Shown one piece after another: positions 44,936 through 56,735 of a stretch of 64,000 bases of DNA (the stretch's first letter is position 1; each line of letters opens with the position of its first letter). Location: NCBI GenBank assembly GCA_031216915.1, contig CM062289.1, forward strand, positions 387,974,674-388,038,673, in the 5' to 3' direction. Under the pieces are notes generated by a model. It ran no database searches. It was not told the DNA's origin and was given only the letters and a program-made list of their open reading frames with translations. This DNA is from Pictodentalium vernedei (Eukaryota; Mollusca; Scaphopoda; Dentaliida; Dentaliidae). The position numbers and the translations under genes are program-made.

Positions 44936-45108
44936 CAAAATCTGCTCATTTCAATGGGGGTAATTATACGAGATTTAGGCACACATTTTACTTTGGTAAG
45001 TTGTGAAGAAATATGCACTATACAAAGGGTGCAGAAGTCAAGGATCCACTAGTAATGGAAATACTTATACTGGATTGTAGAAAGTTTTTTAAAGCAAGCT
45101 GCAAAAAT

Positions 45109-45772
45109 TAGTTTTCAACAGATGACCAAAAATGGTCGCTGACTGATTACTGGTTATTTGAGTTCACAAACGGCAGATTCTGATTATAATACCGTGCACT
45201 ACTAGACACGTCATGGCTCGCAAGGAACTACATTAAATTGAACATATTTTACAGTCTGTTCACTACTAGATAAGTCGACACTCGAAAGAACTACATTAAA
45301 TTGAACATATTTCACAGTGTTAAACTCCGTTGACTCAGGTCCAGTAAAATTACCAGTCTTGCACAATTGGGCAGTAAACGTGGCTCACAGAGCCACGTTT
45401 ACCACCCAAGTGAGCGCAACTGGTAATTTTACACTCCTGAGTAAATGGAGTGCAACCTTCACTTTTTCGGTATGAACCGGTATGAACCGGCTTTACATGT
45501 CGTTTAATTTGTATATTCCGTGAAGGGGCATCCAGAGAGATTAAGAATACACTTTGTGGTGGTTTTTCAACTTTATTGAATGTTATCATTGACATTGTTT
45601 TAAATTAACAATTGAACATTTGCAGAAGATAATAAAATGCGATTTATGAATCATCACAAAATGCTTGGCAACAATCGGTTAAACTGATGTTCCATGAGCC
45701 ATTGCCGTTGTCATCCAATTGCCCACAATTGGCCGATTGTGGTAGTCGGTTCTGATCATCGGTTGAACACTA
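45109..45772. mobile_element. hAT-like element (family H) with 8-bp target duplication
   Basis: Termini TAGTTTTCAACAGATGACC and ATCGGTTGAACACTA. Flanks GCAAAAAT (45101-45108) and CCAAAAAT (45773-45780), 7 of 8. Central palindrome GTGGCTCACAGAGCCAC (about 45383-45399) between TTACCAG..TTGCACAA arms. Contains a short tandem repeat GAACTACATTAAATTGAAC near 45222 and 45289. Confidence 0.75.
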
Positions 45773-46396
45773 CCAAAAATGAAAACATATTCTATTTTGA
45801 ATTAATAGCTAAAGAATAGTTTACTGGAGTCCACAAAAACATGATTTTTCGTGACTCACAGTTTGTTATAAAATTTTCAATATGTAGTAAATATGTATTG
45901 ATGTTCTCTGTATTGATGTTCTCAGATCAATTTGAACGTAAAATTCCATTTTATTTTTTGTACGTTTCTTCTCCTCTAAAACATATAACCAACTGGAACT
46001 GTCACAACTCCACTTTTCCTAAAAGCATGGGCTCTGGAAACTTTCCCCAAAAAGGCAGACAAATCAGTCTGAATATTAAAATTTGGTACAGGAGCCTCCC
46101 ATATCAGGAGGACCAAGAGCCATCAGATACTCTTGGTCAGCCACTGACCAACAGTGTTAAAAACGATGGAATCCCCCCCCCCCCACCCCACCCACCCCCA
46201 ATAAAATTGATCAGTATTAGCCTGACTTTCAGTCTGGTGTGCAAACAATTGGTAAATATCATTACTTCATGGGCCGCTCAGCTAAATGCAAAAACTGAAC
46301 TTAACTGAAGGTCAGAAATTCAAACAATTTCTTTCAAGTACTAAGTTTTTTCATCAATGTCAAAAGTTGAAAAACTGTGACACAGAAAAATTTATT

Positions 46397-46636
46397 TTAA
46401 CCCTTTACCCAGCAAAACAGCTAAAACCGGCCAACGCTATTCACAAAAAATACTATTCAATGTTCATTATATTTTCATTTTTTATCACAAAAACATAGCT
46501 TATGATCCCTCATTGGAACGAGCTCGTTGAGCTCATTCCAATGAAGGGTCATAAGCTATGCTTTTGTGAAAAAATGAGTTATTCAATTATTTTATTTGCA
46601 AGTGTCATCTGCTTTTCGTGTAAGGTAAAGAGTTAA
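46397..46636. mobile_element. TTAA foldback MITE
   Basis: TTAACCCTTTACCCAGC to GGTAAAGAGTTAA, palindrome GATCCCTCATTGGAACGAGC and complement. Belongs with 47821-48071 and 55831-56074 (AAAGCAGACGACACTTGC edge). Confidence 0.8.
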
Positions 46637-47820
46637 ATATATTCTCCCGGAAATGAAGGACCAATAGTCCAATACCAAACTATCTTTGGTTGCACTAAAG
46701 ATACGACGAGCATCAACCAATCATCAGCTGCACATGTGTTTTCATCTGCCTGAAATATACGCTTCAGGCAGCTGCAAATACCTACGCTGATAACTGGTTA
46801 ATGCTCAACATCTTTTTGAACTGTTGATCATCTCAAGATGTAACATAGGTACAAAATCAGGAAATGGCAATAACTCATGTCTCTGCCATAAAGAGTGATT
46901 ATGGATGCCATACTCTTCTGTAGCATGCTAGCCATTGCCAAGATTTGGCTATAATTGCAACTAATTTATATCTGTATTGCTGCAACACAGCCTCATTATT
47001 GTTGCTAAAGATTCATCTCTATTCATCAGGATATTGCCATAGGAGCAAGAACTTGACTATGATACAACAGTTCATATATCAGAATAGTTGCGATTCACAT
47101 ATATTTAGGTTACCTATTGGGTTACCTGAATCAAGTACAGGGGAACGAAAGATGGGTTACCAAAGCTCATACCAGGTGAACAATCAATGGGTTATGCAAA
47201 CTTTTGAAAATAGCAGGCCTGGATGTGTTGAATTGCCAACATATACCCCAGAACTGTGTTGGGCAGGCAGGAGCAGGCCTTTAAATTCATTTATTTTGGG
47301 CACAACATTTTACTCCAATTTGGGCACATTAAAACCAGAAATAACAGCCTTATCCTGTTGTTTTAGTGCTAAGCCTTTCTTTGTGTTTCTGTGGTCACAT
47401 TATGATGGAAGTCATTCTCAAATGTAGAAGAGTCACAGAGAATTTATATATTTTTCTTGATGTCTTCACACCTTCTCTAATTTGGGCACACCTGCAAGCA
47501 GTGTGACATTGTGGTAATCTAAAGGACTGTGCAGGAGTAACCCATGACCAAAAGACAGCCTTTATCATTTTTTTAAAATTTTTTGCCCAATGTACAAACA
47601 GAGATAGAAAACAAACAACCTTTTGTTGAATGTGTGAATGCACAAGATTTAATAGAAATGAATTACCTCCCTTGATATGCACAGGATAACAGTTGAGTTA
47701 CCTTTCTGAAGAGAGTGTGCAAAAGAAAAAGAAACTGAAGAAGGGATGTGGACAAATATATAAAACTTAGAACATGACTGGTTGTATCCAAACATCAAAT
47801 ATTTGATGAGCCTTCACTCA
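46637..47820. other. No gene seen
   Basis: A 160-codon plus frame at 46945-47427 has low protein character and no domain. A C12 tract lies just upstream of the MITE at 46173-46184. Nothing else recognised. Confidence 0.4.
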
Positions 47821-48071
47821 TTAACCCTTTACCTAACATGAAAAGCAGACGACACTTGCAAAAAGAATTCTTGAATAACTTTTTTTTTCATTTTTTGTCT
47901 CAAAAACAGGTTATGACCTATCGTTGGAACGAGTTCAGTGGGCTCAATCCAATGAGGGTTCATAACCTTTGTTTTCGAGACAAAAAATTGAAAAAAAATA
48001 ATGAAAATTAATTGGAGAGTTTTGAGAATAGCGCTGGCCGGTTTGAGCCATTACGTTGGATAAAGGGCTAA
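47821..48071. mobile_element. TTAA foldback MITE
   Basis: TTAACCCTTTACCTAACATG to TTGGATAAAGGGCTAA (the right TTAA has become CTAA). Palindrome GGTTATGACC..CGTTGGAACG eroded at the centre. Confidence 0.75.
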
Positions 48072-49399
48072 GTCAGTTGATATTATATTGCATTTGCAGA
48101 GTGATTTACCCTCTGATGCTGAAATATCAAAATTTCCAGCCACAATTTTTCCCATAGTGTAACCAATGCAACAAGGAATTTAACCAATTTAAGTTCTGTC
48201 CAATGGATAGCCTACATTTCCAAATGCATTTTGGGAAAAAACTGCTGTTTGAAATTTCAGTATTTTGACATTGCACTGGTCAGTGTGCAACTGGTTCAAA
48301 AAGACATTTTCTCAACCACTCCTCCAGCTCCAGTTTCTACAGTCCACTTGTCTGATCAAAGCATGACCTTCAAGCTGGTGCAATGCTGTCAATTTGGAAA
48401 ATACAACATGAAATTCTCAGGTTCCAGGAATCAGACATCGGGGCTATTCTGAAGAGTTCGAACAGTTGTCTCCCCTGTGACCGCACAGAACAAAGATTCC
48501 GAAACAACTGTCCGAAAGAAAGAATTGGTCACATGGCCTGCACTCGCTCTTGACTGGGCCAATAAAATATATCCCCAGCCAGCCACTTTCCCCATTCAGT
48601 ATGATTTTCGAAATCTTCACATCAACTTTGTTAAAGTGTTTTCAAATAAATTGCATTTTTCATAAAATAAAACTATTGTAGACTGCTGTTAAGTGGCCTT
48701 CGTACTCTAAAAAGGTCTAGAATTTCTGGAATACGTCGACGTGAACGTTGAACATCAAAAGTTACATCAAAATGATTTACAGCAGAACTGCTGGTGCGGG
48801 TGTGTCATTCGATGAATACCGACTGCTATCGGAACTCGTGAAGTCCCAGAATACGAAAATACGCATCGGTTAAAATTCAGCAGAAAAAAAAATTCGAAGA
48901 AATCCGGGTTATCAAGAAACTGTGAACAAAATAGAAAATTAGTTTGTTTTCCTGTCAAGTACAAGTTGCTTTTTGTAATGGGGCATTCAGAATTTAAAAA
49001 AACCCAGATGATTCGCCAACTAGACAACCGGTATTTCACTATTTGTTAAAGTTAGGTTTGATCTAAAGGGTCGTTGAAGTTTCAGGGGCGCTGTAACCCC
49101 AAAATAGGCCCATTGGGAGTGTATTGCAATGATGCCCCGCTGATAGTGAAAATTGGCCTGTTTACGCCCCGCCCCTTTCCCCACACCACACAATTGGCCT
49201 GTTGTCTAAACGCATAATTCCTATGAAATAAGTAACTGTGAATTGTACCGAAACATGTCAGGGCACTGATTACAGGGCACCAAACTTAGCAAACCACTGC
49301 CCTGCGAATGGATACCTCAATAATTTGTGTGTGTGTTTGACACAGTAATTTTGCTGATTTATCGAGAGTCTCAGGGAGAAGGTCTCGATTAACCCTGTG
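48072..49399. other. No gene supported
   Basis: Less repetitive than its surroundings. Short plus frames at 48231-48452 and 48477-48665 are adjacent but have no recognisable domain; they are the nearest thing here to single-copy sequence. Confidence 0.35.
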
Positions 49400-52040
49400 C
49401 TCCCAATTTCCTCCCTCTACCCACCCTCTCTCCTCCTCTCAACCCCGGAAAAGAACTGTTTGATAACATCCTTACCCCATTCTTCCCAAACTCTCCGATA
49501 AGCATATTAATCCTCTCCTTTGTGAGTTTGTGTCACACAATACCCACATATCCTTCAACCCCCCGTCCCACTATCAATTTTACTCCCAGTGAATCCTATT
49601 CTGTTATACTCGTATTTTGGACATTCTAAAAGAAAGTGACCCAGGGTCTCTTAATTATAGGGTATCTACTACTCGTAAATTACACATCTGACACTCTCTT
49701 TCACTGCCTTTCCTCTTCTTTCCTGTATGCTCCAACGTCTGCGGCCTCAGCTTAAACAGGATCCCCCCCCCCCCCCAGGTGTCATCAAGGTATTCTTCAA
49801 AACATGTCTTCTCTTTATTGCGCAGGCCACCCAAATACTTTTTTCTTTGACTCATTATTGCGCAGGCCACCCAAATACTTTTTTCTTTGACTCACTCAAG
49901 CCAACATCGGTTACAATTCTCCATGACTTTTTCTTGTGTTTTTTACAACGGGTTGTCCCACTTCAAAGCCAGAGGTATCCATTGATTTGTTCTCTGTCAA
50001 CTCCCTCACTGGCTCTATCCACCCTGTTATTAAATTTCAATTTCAAACATTCTGGAACTTAGTTTTCGCCGTCGGCTATCGGGGGGGGGGGGGGGGGGGG
50101 GGGATCTACAAAACAGTTAAGATGTAGAGTTTCATTAATTCTGTCCTTTCCTTGATTCTTATCCACCCAAGCTCACCCCTGGTTACTTCTTGTGTTGCGG
50201 CATTACTCGACCATGTTATCCACCAGTCTGCGCCATTCTACAGTGCTTCCAAGTTCTTTTTAACCATTTAATTTAGAGGTATCACTTCCGCACCATATGT
50301 TAAACTTCGTATACCCACCATTTTCCATATGGTTTCCCCGGGAAAACTTTATTGCAGGTGTTACTCCCTAAAAGTTCCATTTGATTAAGAATTTACTTCC
50401 CATTCATGGTTAGTTATTCGCGTGGTTTCGGTCTTCCCGTGATATTTATATTTACCACAAAAACTCGAAGTCACCTGTCTCTCCCACACTAAGAGGTTTG
50501 CTGCTACCTTCAGGAATACAGACCCCCCCCCCCACCCCCACAATCACACATCACCTTCGAATAGCTTCCCCTTTACGACCCGCGGGTATAACCTTGATTT
50601 TGTTTTCATTTAGTTCGAGTCTCTATTCGTTCCAATATCTCCCAACAACTGCCAGTATTTTCTCTAGTCCGTCTTCATTTTTGACACTTGTACCATATCA
50701 TCTGCAAGAAATAGCCCTGGGATCTTCAGGTTTCCAACTGTTACCCCCTCGCCCAGCGGAAGCTCCAAAAAGTGGGGATCTCACCAAAAAACGTGTGTCT
50801 GTGTGTGTGTGTGGGGGGGGGGGGGGTACACCTTTCTGGTTACCGCTAGTGTGTACGATGGAAAATAATTTCTCTTCGGGTGGGGGGTCGGGTGGGGTGG
50901 GAGGGGAGGGGAGGGGAGGGGGCAATGGTGATGGGGCGGTTTATTGATGCAAAATATATAAATTTATATACGCCCCCCCCCTCACCCTTGTTCCCACCCT
51001 ATTTCAGACACTAACCTCAGCGACCTCAACCTTATTGTCATTATTTTGCGATATTGGATATTGACCGGTTAATACTGAATCGTGTGGCATCAGCTGTCTT
51101 CGTGTGGCATCAGCTGTCTTCGTGTAGCACTGGCTGTCTTCGGGTTTTACCACAGATTAGTGGGTGGTAGTGGATTTATTTTTATTTATTTTCGTTTTAG
51201 ATTAACAGACGCATTCGTGTTTTATATATCTCATCTTTTGGTACACACTACAACCGAAATGGCGTCCACCCAATTCGCATACTTTAGATTGAATTGAATT
51301 GAGCTCTTCCTTGCCTTTGAAAACAAATTTATATTTTGCGAAATCGCAGGGTAAAAGTGAACAAGAAATGAAATACGGTACATAATTATGAATCTAATGA
51401 GAATTGATGAGAATGAAATGTGCAGTGGTCATAGGGGGTGTGAACGTTATGTCGGGAAATGTCGTTCGTGTACCTATAATTGGTGAAAAAGATGGGAGCA
51501 GGCCATGTGCACCATGTGCCCCCCACCCCCCCCCCCCCCCCCCCCCCACCCCGGCTCCGCCGCCACTGCCTTCGCCACTATGCAGGTGTTCATCTCCTGT
51601 ATCTTTGATGTACAGTTCAAAACGAATTGGCGAAATGTTACATCCCTGCTTTAGACCTGTTCCCATGGACACCAATTTGTTGTTCTGTTACTCAGACTAA
51701 ATTGACTTTGTACATCTTTAAATAATGCTTTCAGAATTCCAACAAACTCACCTCCCAGGCCCAAGGCCTCAAGATTTCGCCACATACCCTCCTTCTATAC
51801 TCTATCATATGCCTTCTTTAACATCCAGAAATGCCAAAACTAACTTTTTCTTTTGGCTTTTGTAGATTCTATCATTTTGTATGGTGTGAAAAGGTGGTCA
51901 GTGCCCCCCCCCCCCCCCACCCCGAAACCAATCTGGATTTCTCCTCAAACCCTTTCCCACATCCAGTCTAATCTCCCATATAGGACCTTACAGAAACTTT
52001 TTTTCAATGTTGCTGCTGACTGAGACCACCCCACCCAACC
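49400..52040 (-). pseudogene. LINE (non-LTR retrotransposon) reverse transcriptase and C-terminal zinc finger, decayed
   Basis: Read on the minus strand, blocks in order: KVLYGRLDWMWERV (near 51950-51990), DHLFTPYKMIESTKAK (51860-51900), FLDV and, one base out of frame, KKAYDRV (about 51800-51830), then LEALGLGGEFVGILKALF (51740-51795), GTGLKQGCNISPIRFELYI (51600-51665), the catalytic LADDMV (50691-50708), GELGWIRIKERTELMKL (50120-50175), CQMC (49682-49693) and TLGHFLLECPKYEYNR (49601-49647). The last two form a CCHC-type finger downstream of RT, as in several LINE clades. The endonuclease half, expected upstream, is absent. Many frameshifts and eight G/C homopolymers interrupt the frame. It also contains a 40-bp exact tandem duplication (49815-49854, 49855-49894) and three 20-bp units CGTGTGGCATCAGCTGTCTT (51081-51140). 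Confidence 0.75.
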
Positions 52041-52789
52041 CACCTCGTGTGTCACACACACCACAAAATTTTTGAGCTATCCGCTGACAGATCTCCCCCC
52101 CCCCCCCCCACCCTCTGAATTACGCCCTGGGCCAATCACGTTGCGGACGTTATACATGTCGGTAATAGAACCACATGCGATTATTTCTAGCCTATAATAA
52201 TACATTTATTTATTGGTATTTAGGGTCACTTTTCAGTCAATCGGTGCAGCGGAAATGCGGAGGGGAAGGGGGCATGGTTCCTAACGTTTTCATATAAAGT
52301 TTGATGCACTCACTTATAATGAATAAAACATTACCCCCAGATGAAAAGATAAAATATAAAGGACTTAATAAAACTGGTATGGTGAAACCGGACTGCGAAA
52401 GTAGGTATATTTTATTAGACGATATAAACAATTAATACAAATACACTGAGCACAGTCTTCAAATAATGTTCAAGCAGTTTTTTTTTCGCTTATATCGTCG
52501 GGAGACTACATAGCCAGATTGGCTGTCTTCCTGTAGTCCCCCGTAATGCAAACCAGCACAAAGTCCACACCGCCGAAGACGTCTCCCACCGAAGTTTTTT
52601 GTGAGTGAGTTTGAGATGATATTATCGGAGCTTTCCGACGTGGTGGTATTTGACGTGGTGGCTTGACGAGGGGACCAGATATTATCCGTACTGTCCTGCT
52701 TCAGACACATACTGGGTTAGGAGTAAGCACACACATTGTTACATGAGAGCGAGCTCTGTTATGCGTTTCGGTCAATTGTAAGACAAAAT
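52041..52789. other. No gene seen
   Basis: Includes a C15 tract (52095-52109) and a short SINE-tail-like piece (52203-52230, TTTATTTATTGGTATTTAGGG). No reading frame with a recognisable domain. Confidence 0.45.
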
Positions 52790-53149
52790 TTATTTTTTTT
52801 TTACACTGAAAATTTGGGGTCCGGCTGGGACTTAGAAAATTTTGGACCAAAATCCGGAAATTAGTTTTTTGATTTTTTATGCGTTTTAAGAAGAGGAAAA
52901 AAATTTAGGCTGAAAATATTTTGTTTGGGGAAAGAAATATGTTTTTTATGCGTTTATCTCAATTTTGGGACGTAAAAGTACAGGAACTGAAAATAGAAGG
53001 AAAATCCTGTGTATTGTGTGAGCGCAATCGCTTCATCTAGTTGGTATATGCTTTTCTTAGGAGGGGCGTACGCAGCTTATTCAAGTCCCTGGTTTGATAT
53101 TTAGACTACTATGTCAGATGAGCGCCCTCAGGCCCCCTGGGGCCTCTTG
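52790..53149 (-). mobile_element. Family B-like 5' end plus adjoining repeat
   Basis: The minus strand starts CAAGAGGCCCCAGGGGGCC at 53149, continues GCGCTCATCTGACATAGTAG and then leaves family B. Sequence at 52790-52990 is the inverted counterpart of 13360-13510 (AATTTCCGGATTTTGGTCC). It confirms CAAGAGGCCCC as the true 5' end of family B. Confidence 0.6.
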
Positions 53150-53779
53150 TTTATAAAGCTTATCCTGTTATTATTTCTATTGTTTATGATGGTTGACTGT
53201 ATTTCAAGGAAAGAGTTTAACCTAAGTGCTTTGCACTTGGAATCCAATATTTTTTTCCAAATGCAATATGTTTAATCCAATATTTCATTTTGTCGTATTG
53301 CTGCAGTCGAAGTTAGAAATGAGGTCAGTTGACCAGTCTTTCACTTCTCACATTTTTTCTGACTCCAAAATTAGCGAGGCTGTTGAAAAGCGTGGCTTTT
53401 GTGTTGCTTGAATAAACAGACGCCACCTCTTTGGCTTCTTTGACATTCAGTATTCGGTGTTGTGTGTGCGTGTCGCTTATGAGGTTTTTTGTCCTCTCGC
53501 TGACCAATGATAACAAACACTGTTGGTAAAACACATTGCAGGTAAGTACAAACTATCATTTTAAACAATATTTAATTGTCAACTACACATGATGGTGTCT
53601 GTCGTATCGTCTGATGTGGCGACGGGGGTGTGTGAGGGGGCGGTGCCTAAGCGACTCTGGGGACTAAATTTAAATAGTTGGTCATTTGGTGGTCAAATAA
53701 CTGTACAGGTGGAATATCAGTCAACCAACATTGCCTGTTTTGCTCTAAATGATGGTCTGAATCGTGTTTCGAACTGGGT
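53150..53779. other. No gene supported
   Basis: A plus frame of 88 codons (53589-53855) begins here and runs into the next element; no domain recognised. Confidence 0.35.
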
Positions 53780-55144
53780 AAGGACTATGTTACCCAAAAA
53801 TTTCAACCAAAATGCACAGGGCCAAAACACACAATTGAAATATTTCGGATGTTGATGTTTCATATCTGTTGGGTCACGGCTATTTGATTAAAACATCAAT
53901 GATAAATGAAGACAACAAAAGTGATTTTGAAGTGAAAAAATGACTTTTAATTATCGAATTTAAAAAAAAAACAGCTATAGCTGAATACGTGGGAAATATC
54001 ACTGAAATAGTAACACCAAAATATTCAGTAAACATCCATCTAGTGGCAATTACCAACTAAATAATTTTAAAACCCTAGGAAAGTATTTTAAAATTTGCAC
54101 AGAAAATGGTAAATTACCTATATGTTGTTTTACAAGAGATACAGAAGAACGTCCTTAAAATCCCAAAGCACTTCACCAATCCACATGTACAGAGTCATTG
54201 TAACTGGTCAGTGTGGCCAAACAATAGCAAACATGCATTATTACAGTAGAACTGATTACCACTTGATACTCAGTAATGAAAAGGAGTTTTCCTTCCAAAC
54301 ATGAGACAATCTAATTATCCAACAGAGGTTGAATGCTTGTTTTCACCTTACACCCAGTACCACCCATGCAAACTTGGTTATCCTTCTTTTTTTCTTCTTT
54401 TTTTCAAAGTGAACTGATTTAGAACTAACAAGTGAAGTTCATTTTAACTGTTGCATTCATGACAAGTTTTTCTCATTTCATAGTGAATGTTCTCTCTTCC
54501 CCTTCTACCTACATGTCTGAATTAAAACAAACTATTCTCGAAAAACTTTGCCTTTCAATCACAACCTTACCAATTTTTTTTTAGCATTTGGGAGGTTTTG
54601 CTTTGGGGATTTGTTCACAGTGAAACAAAACATATAATTTGATAGTTTAATAAAATCGCTCAACCGGTTCCAACGTTTCGGCCCCATGGCCTTCATCAGG
54701 GTGAAAATAACAAGAAACGTTGGGGCCGAAACGTTGGAACCGGTTGAGCGATTTTATTAAACTATTACATTGACATGGAGTCCCTTGTTCATGGACTATT
54801 ATTTTACTATTCATATAATTTGATCTTTTCATTTTTAAAATTATTTCAATATTTTTTTAAAAATTATTTGGTTGGTAATTGCCGCCAGATGGATGTTCAC
54901 TGAATATTTTCGTTTAACTATATTAGTGATTTTTTTTACATATTCTGATGAAGCTGTTTTTCAATTGGAGAATTAAAAGTCATTTTTTCACTTCAAAATC
55001 CATTTTTGGTCTTTTCATTTATCATTGATGTGTTAATCAAATAGCCATGACCCAACAGATATGAAATATCAACATCCGAAATGTTTCAATTATGTGTTTT
55101 GGCACTGTGTATTTTGGTTGATATTTGGGGTAACACAGTCCTTA
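53780..55144. mobile_element. Foldback-type element with ~270-bp inverted arms
   Basis: AAGGACTATGTTACCC on the left faces GGGGTAACACAGTCCTT on the right. Homology continues inwards through CCAAAACACACAATTG, TTTCATATCTGTTGGG, the TAAAAGTCATTTTTTCACTT block and the CCA(T/C)CTAG(T/A)GGCAATTACCAAC block. Centre about 54090-54860. A further arm-like copy starts at 55310. No transposase seen. Confidence 0.6.
54641..54767 (-). other. Palindrome with hammerhead-like motif
   Basis: Two ~40-bp arms (AGTTTAATAAAATCGCTCAA..GGTTCCAACG) are nearly perfect complements. On the minus strand the sequence between them has CTGATGA, one extra A, a GGCC-ATGG-GGCC stem-loop, then GAAAC: the hammerhead core order with one extra base. 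CGTTTC upstream can pair with GAAACG. Similar motifs recur in animal repeats, some of which are real type I hammerheads; activity here is doubtful because of the extra A. Confidence 0.3.
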
Positions 55145-55309
55145 AAAAACCACACTGTCAAAACACACAAATGCCACACTTCAGATGTGAATTATTTTTG
55201 TAAATGTACCTCATGTACCTATGTAAGGTTTATGAGTGAATAAACAATTGAATTGATGCTGATCTTACATACCACAGGATCAATGCAATTTGACTTACAC
55301 CTCAATAAT

Positions 55310-55775
55310 AAAGAAAGAGTCGAAAAGTAATTTGAAGTGAAAAAGTAACCTTTAATTCTCTAATGTTAAAAACAGGCTATCGCTTAACATGTGACAAATA
55401 TCACCGAAATAGTTAAACCAAAATATTCAGTCAATATCCATCTAGGGTCGATTATCAACAAAATAATTTTAAAAATATCTAAATATTTTTAAAAATGAAA
55501 AGATTGCATTATATGTTTTGTTTGACTGTAATCAAATATCCTAAACAGAACTTCTTAAATTCTATATAATCAACATAGTTGTGATTAAAATGCAGTGTTT
55601 TGAGAATAGGGCTAATTACCAATCAAATAATTTCCAAAATATCTAAATAGTTTAAAAATGAAAAGATTGCATTGTATGTTTTGTTTAACCGTGATCAAAT
55701 ACCCAAAGAAGAACCTCCTAAATTCTAAAAAAAAAATCAATACAGTTGTGATTAACATACACAGTGATTTGAGAA
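55310..55775. repeat. Arm-like copy followed by ~160-bp tandem units
   Basis: 55310-55470 repeats the arm of the element at 53780 (AAAATATTCAGTCAATATCC). Then two units, each AATTTTAAAAATATCTAAATA..GAAAAGATTGCATT(A/G)TATG..GTTGTGATTAA, at about 55460-55610 and 55618-55775. Confidence 0.6.
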
Positions 55776-55830
55776 TATTTTGTTTTAATTTCGACATACA
55801 GATACAGGGACGAAAGAGAACATTTGACAT

Positions 55831-56074
55831 TTAACCCTTTACCCAACATGAAAAGCAGGCGACACTTGCACACAAAATTCTTGAATAACTTATTCTTTTC
55901 ATTTTTTGTCTCAAAAACATAGGTTATGACCCCTCTTTGGAACGAGCTCGACGAGCTCGCTCCAAAGAGGGGTCGTAAACTATGTTTTTGAGACAAAAAA
56001 CTAATAAAAATTAATTGGCGGTTTTTGTGAATATTGCTGACCGATTTTGACCGTTACGGTGGGTAAAGGGTTAA
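55831..56074. mobile_element. TTAA foldback MITE, intact
   Basis: TTAACCCTTTACCCAACATG to ACGGTGGGTAAAGGGTTAA with a central palindrome ACCCCTCTTTGGAACGAGC and complement. Serves as the intact reference for the MITE interrupted at 32527-33441. Confidence 0.85.
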
Positions 56075-56735
56075 AGAGCGAAATTGTCTTGAAAGTAGCT
56101 GTTAAATTCAACTTCAGTTCTTCGTTCTAAATTAGTTAACTTTGAAAAATAAAACAAAAACAAACAAAAAAAACAAAAACCGAAGGTCAACCAATTTTGT
56201 ATGAGTGGTGCAGAGCAAAAAAATGGTCAAACATTCAACCTGTATTTGATAATTAGATTGTCATTTGTTGTTTCATATTTGAAAGGAAAACTCCTTTCCA
56301 TTACTGAGCAACAAGTGGTGAGCACTTCTGATGTAATTATGCATGTTTTTATTGTTTGTCTACACCAACAATCATCAGTAGCTCTCTACATGTGTATTGG
56401 TTAACAGTCTTGGTATTTTAAGGGTGACCTTTTGTATCTTTTGTAGAATATCGTGTCGCGAATTTACTATTTTTTTTGCCTATTTTGAGGGGTCGCCCAA
56501 CAAAACTTTTGAAATCTTTTTGAAAATTTCAACAATGCCCTAAATACGAATTAAAATGGTAAATAGCGACATAATATATACCAAAATGATGACAAAAGTA
56601 CACAAAACTTGAATTTATCCACTTTAAAAAATACATGTTTTTGCTTTTGATGACAATGAAATTGAGATCCCCATAAGAAACCAACACGAATCACAAGGAA
56701 TAGACCGATAATTCTGATTTCAGGGTCGTAAAGAA
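56075..56735. other. No gene seen
   Basis: AT-rich; only short frames. Confidence 0.5.

Noticed and set aside
46945..47427. 160-codon frame as a host gene
   Set aside because: No domain, no splice structure I can defend, and unremarkable composition.
50498..51700. Pro- or Gly-rich frames near C/G homopolymers (for example 50498-50947, 51404-51700)
   Set aside because: Caused by homopolymer translation; the minus strand carries LINE RT motifs instead.
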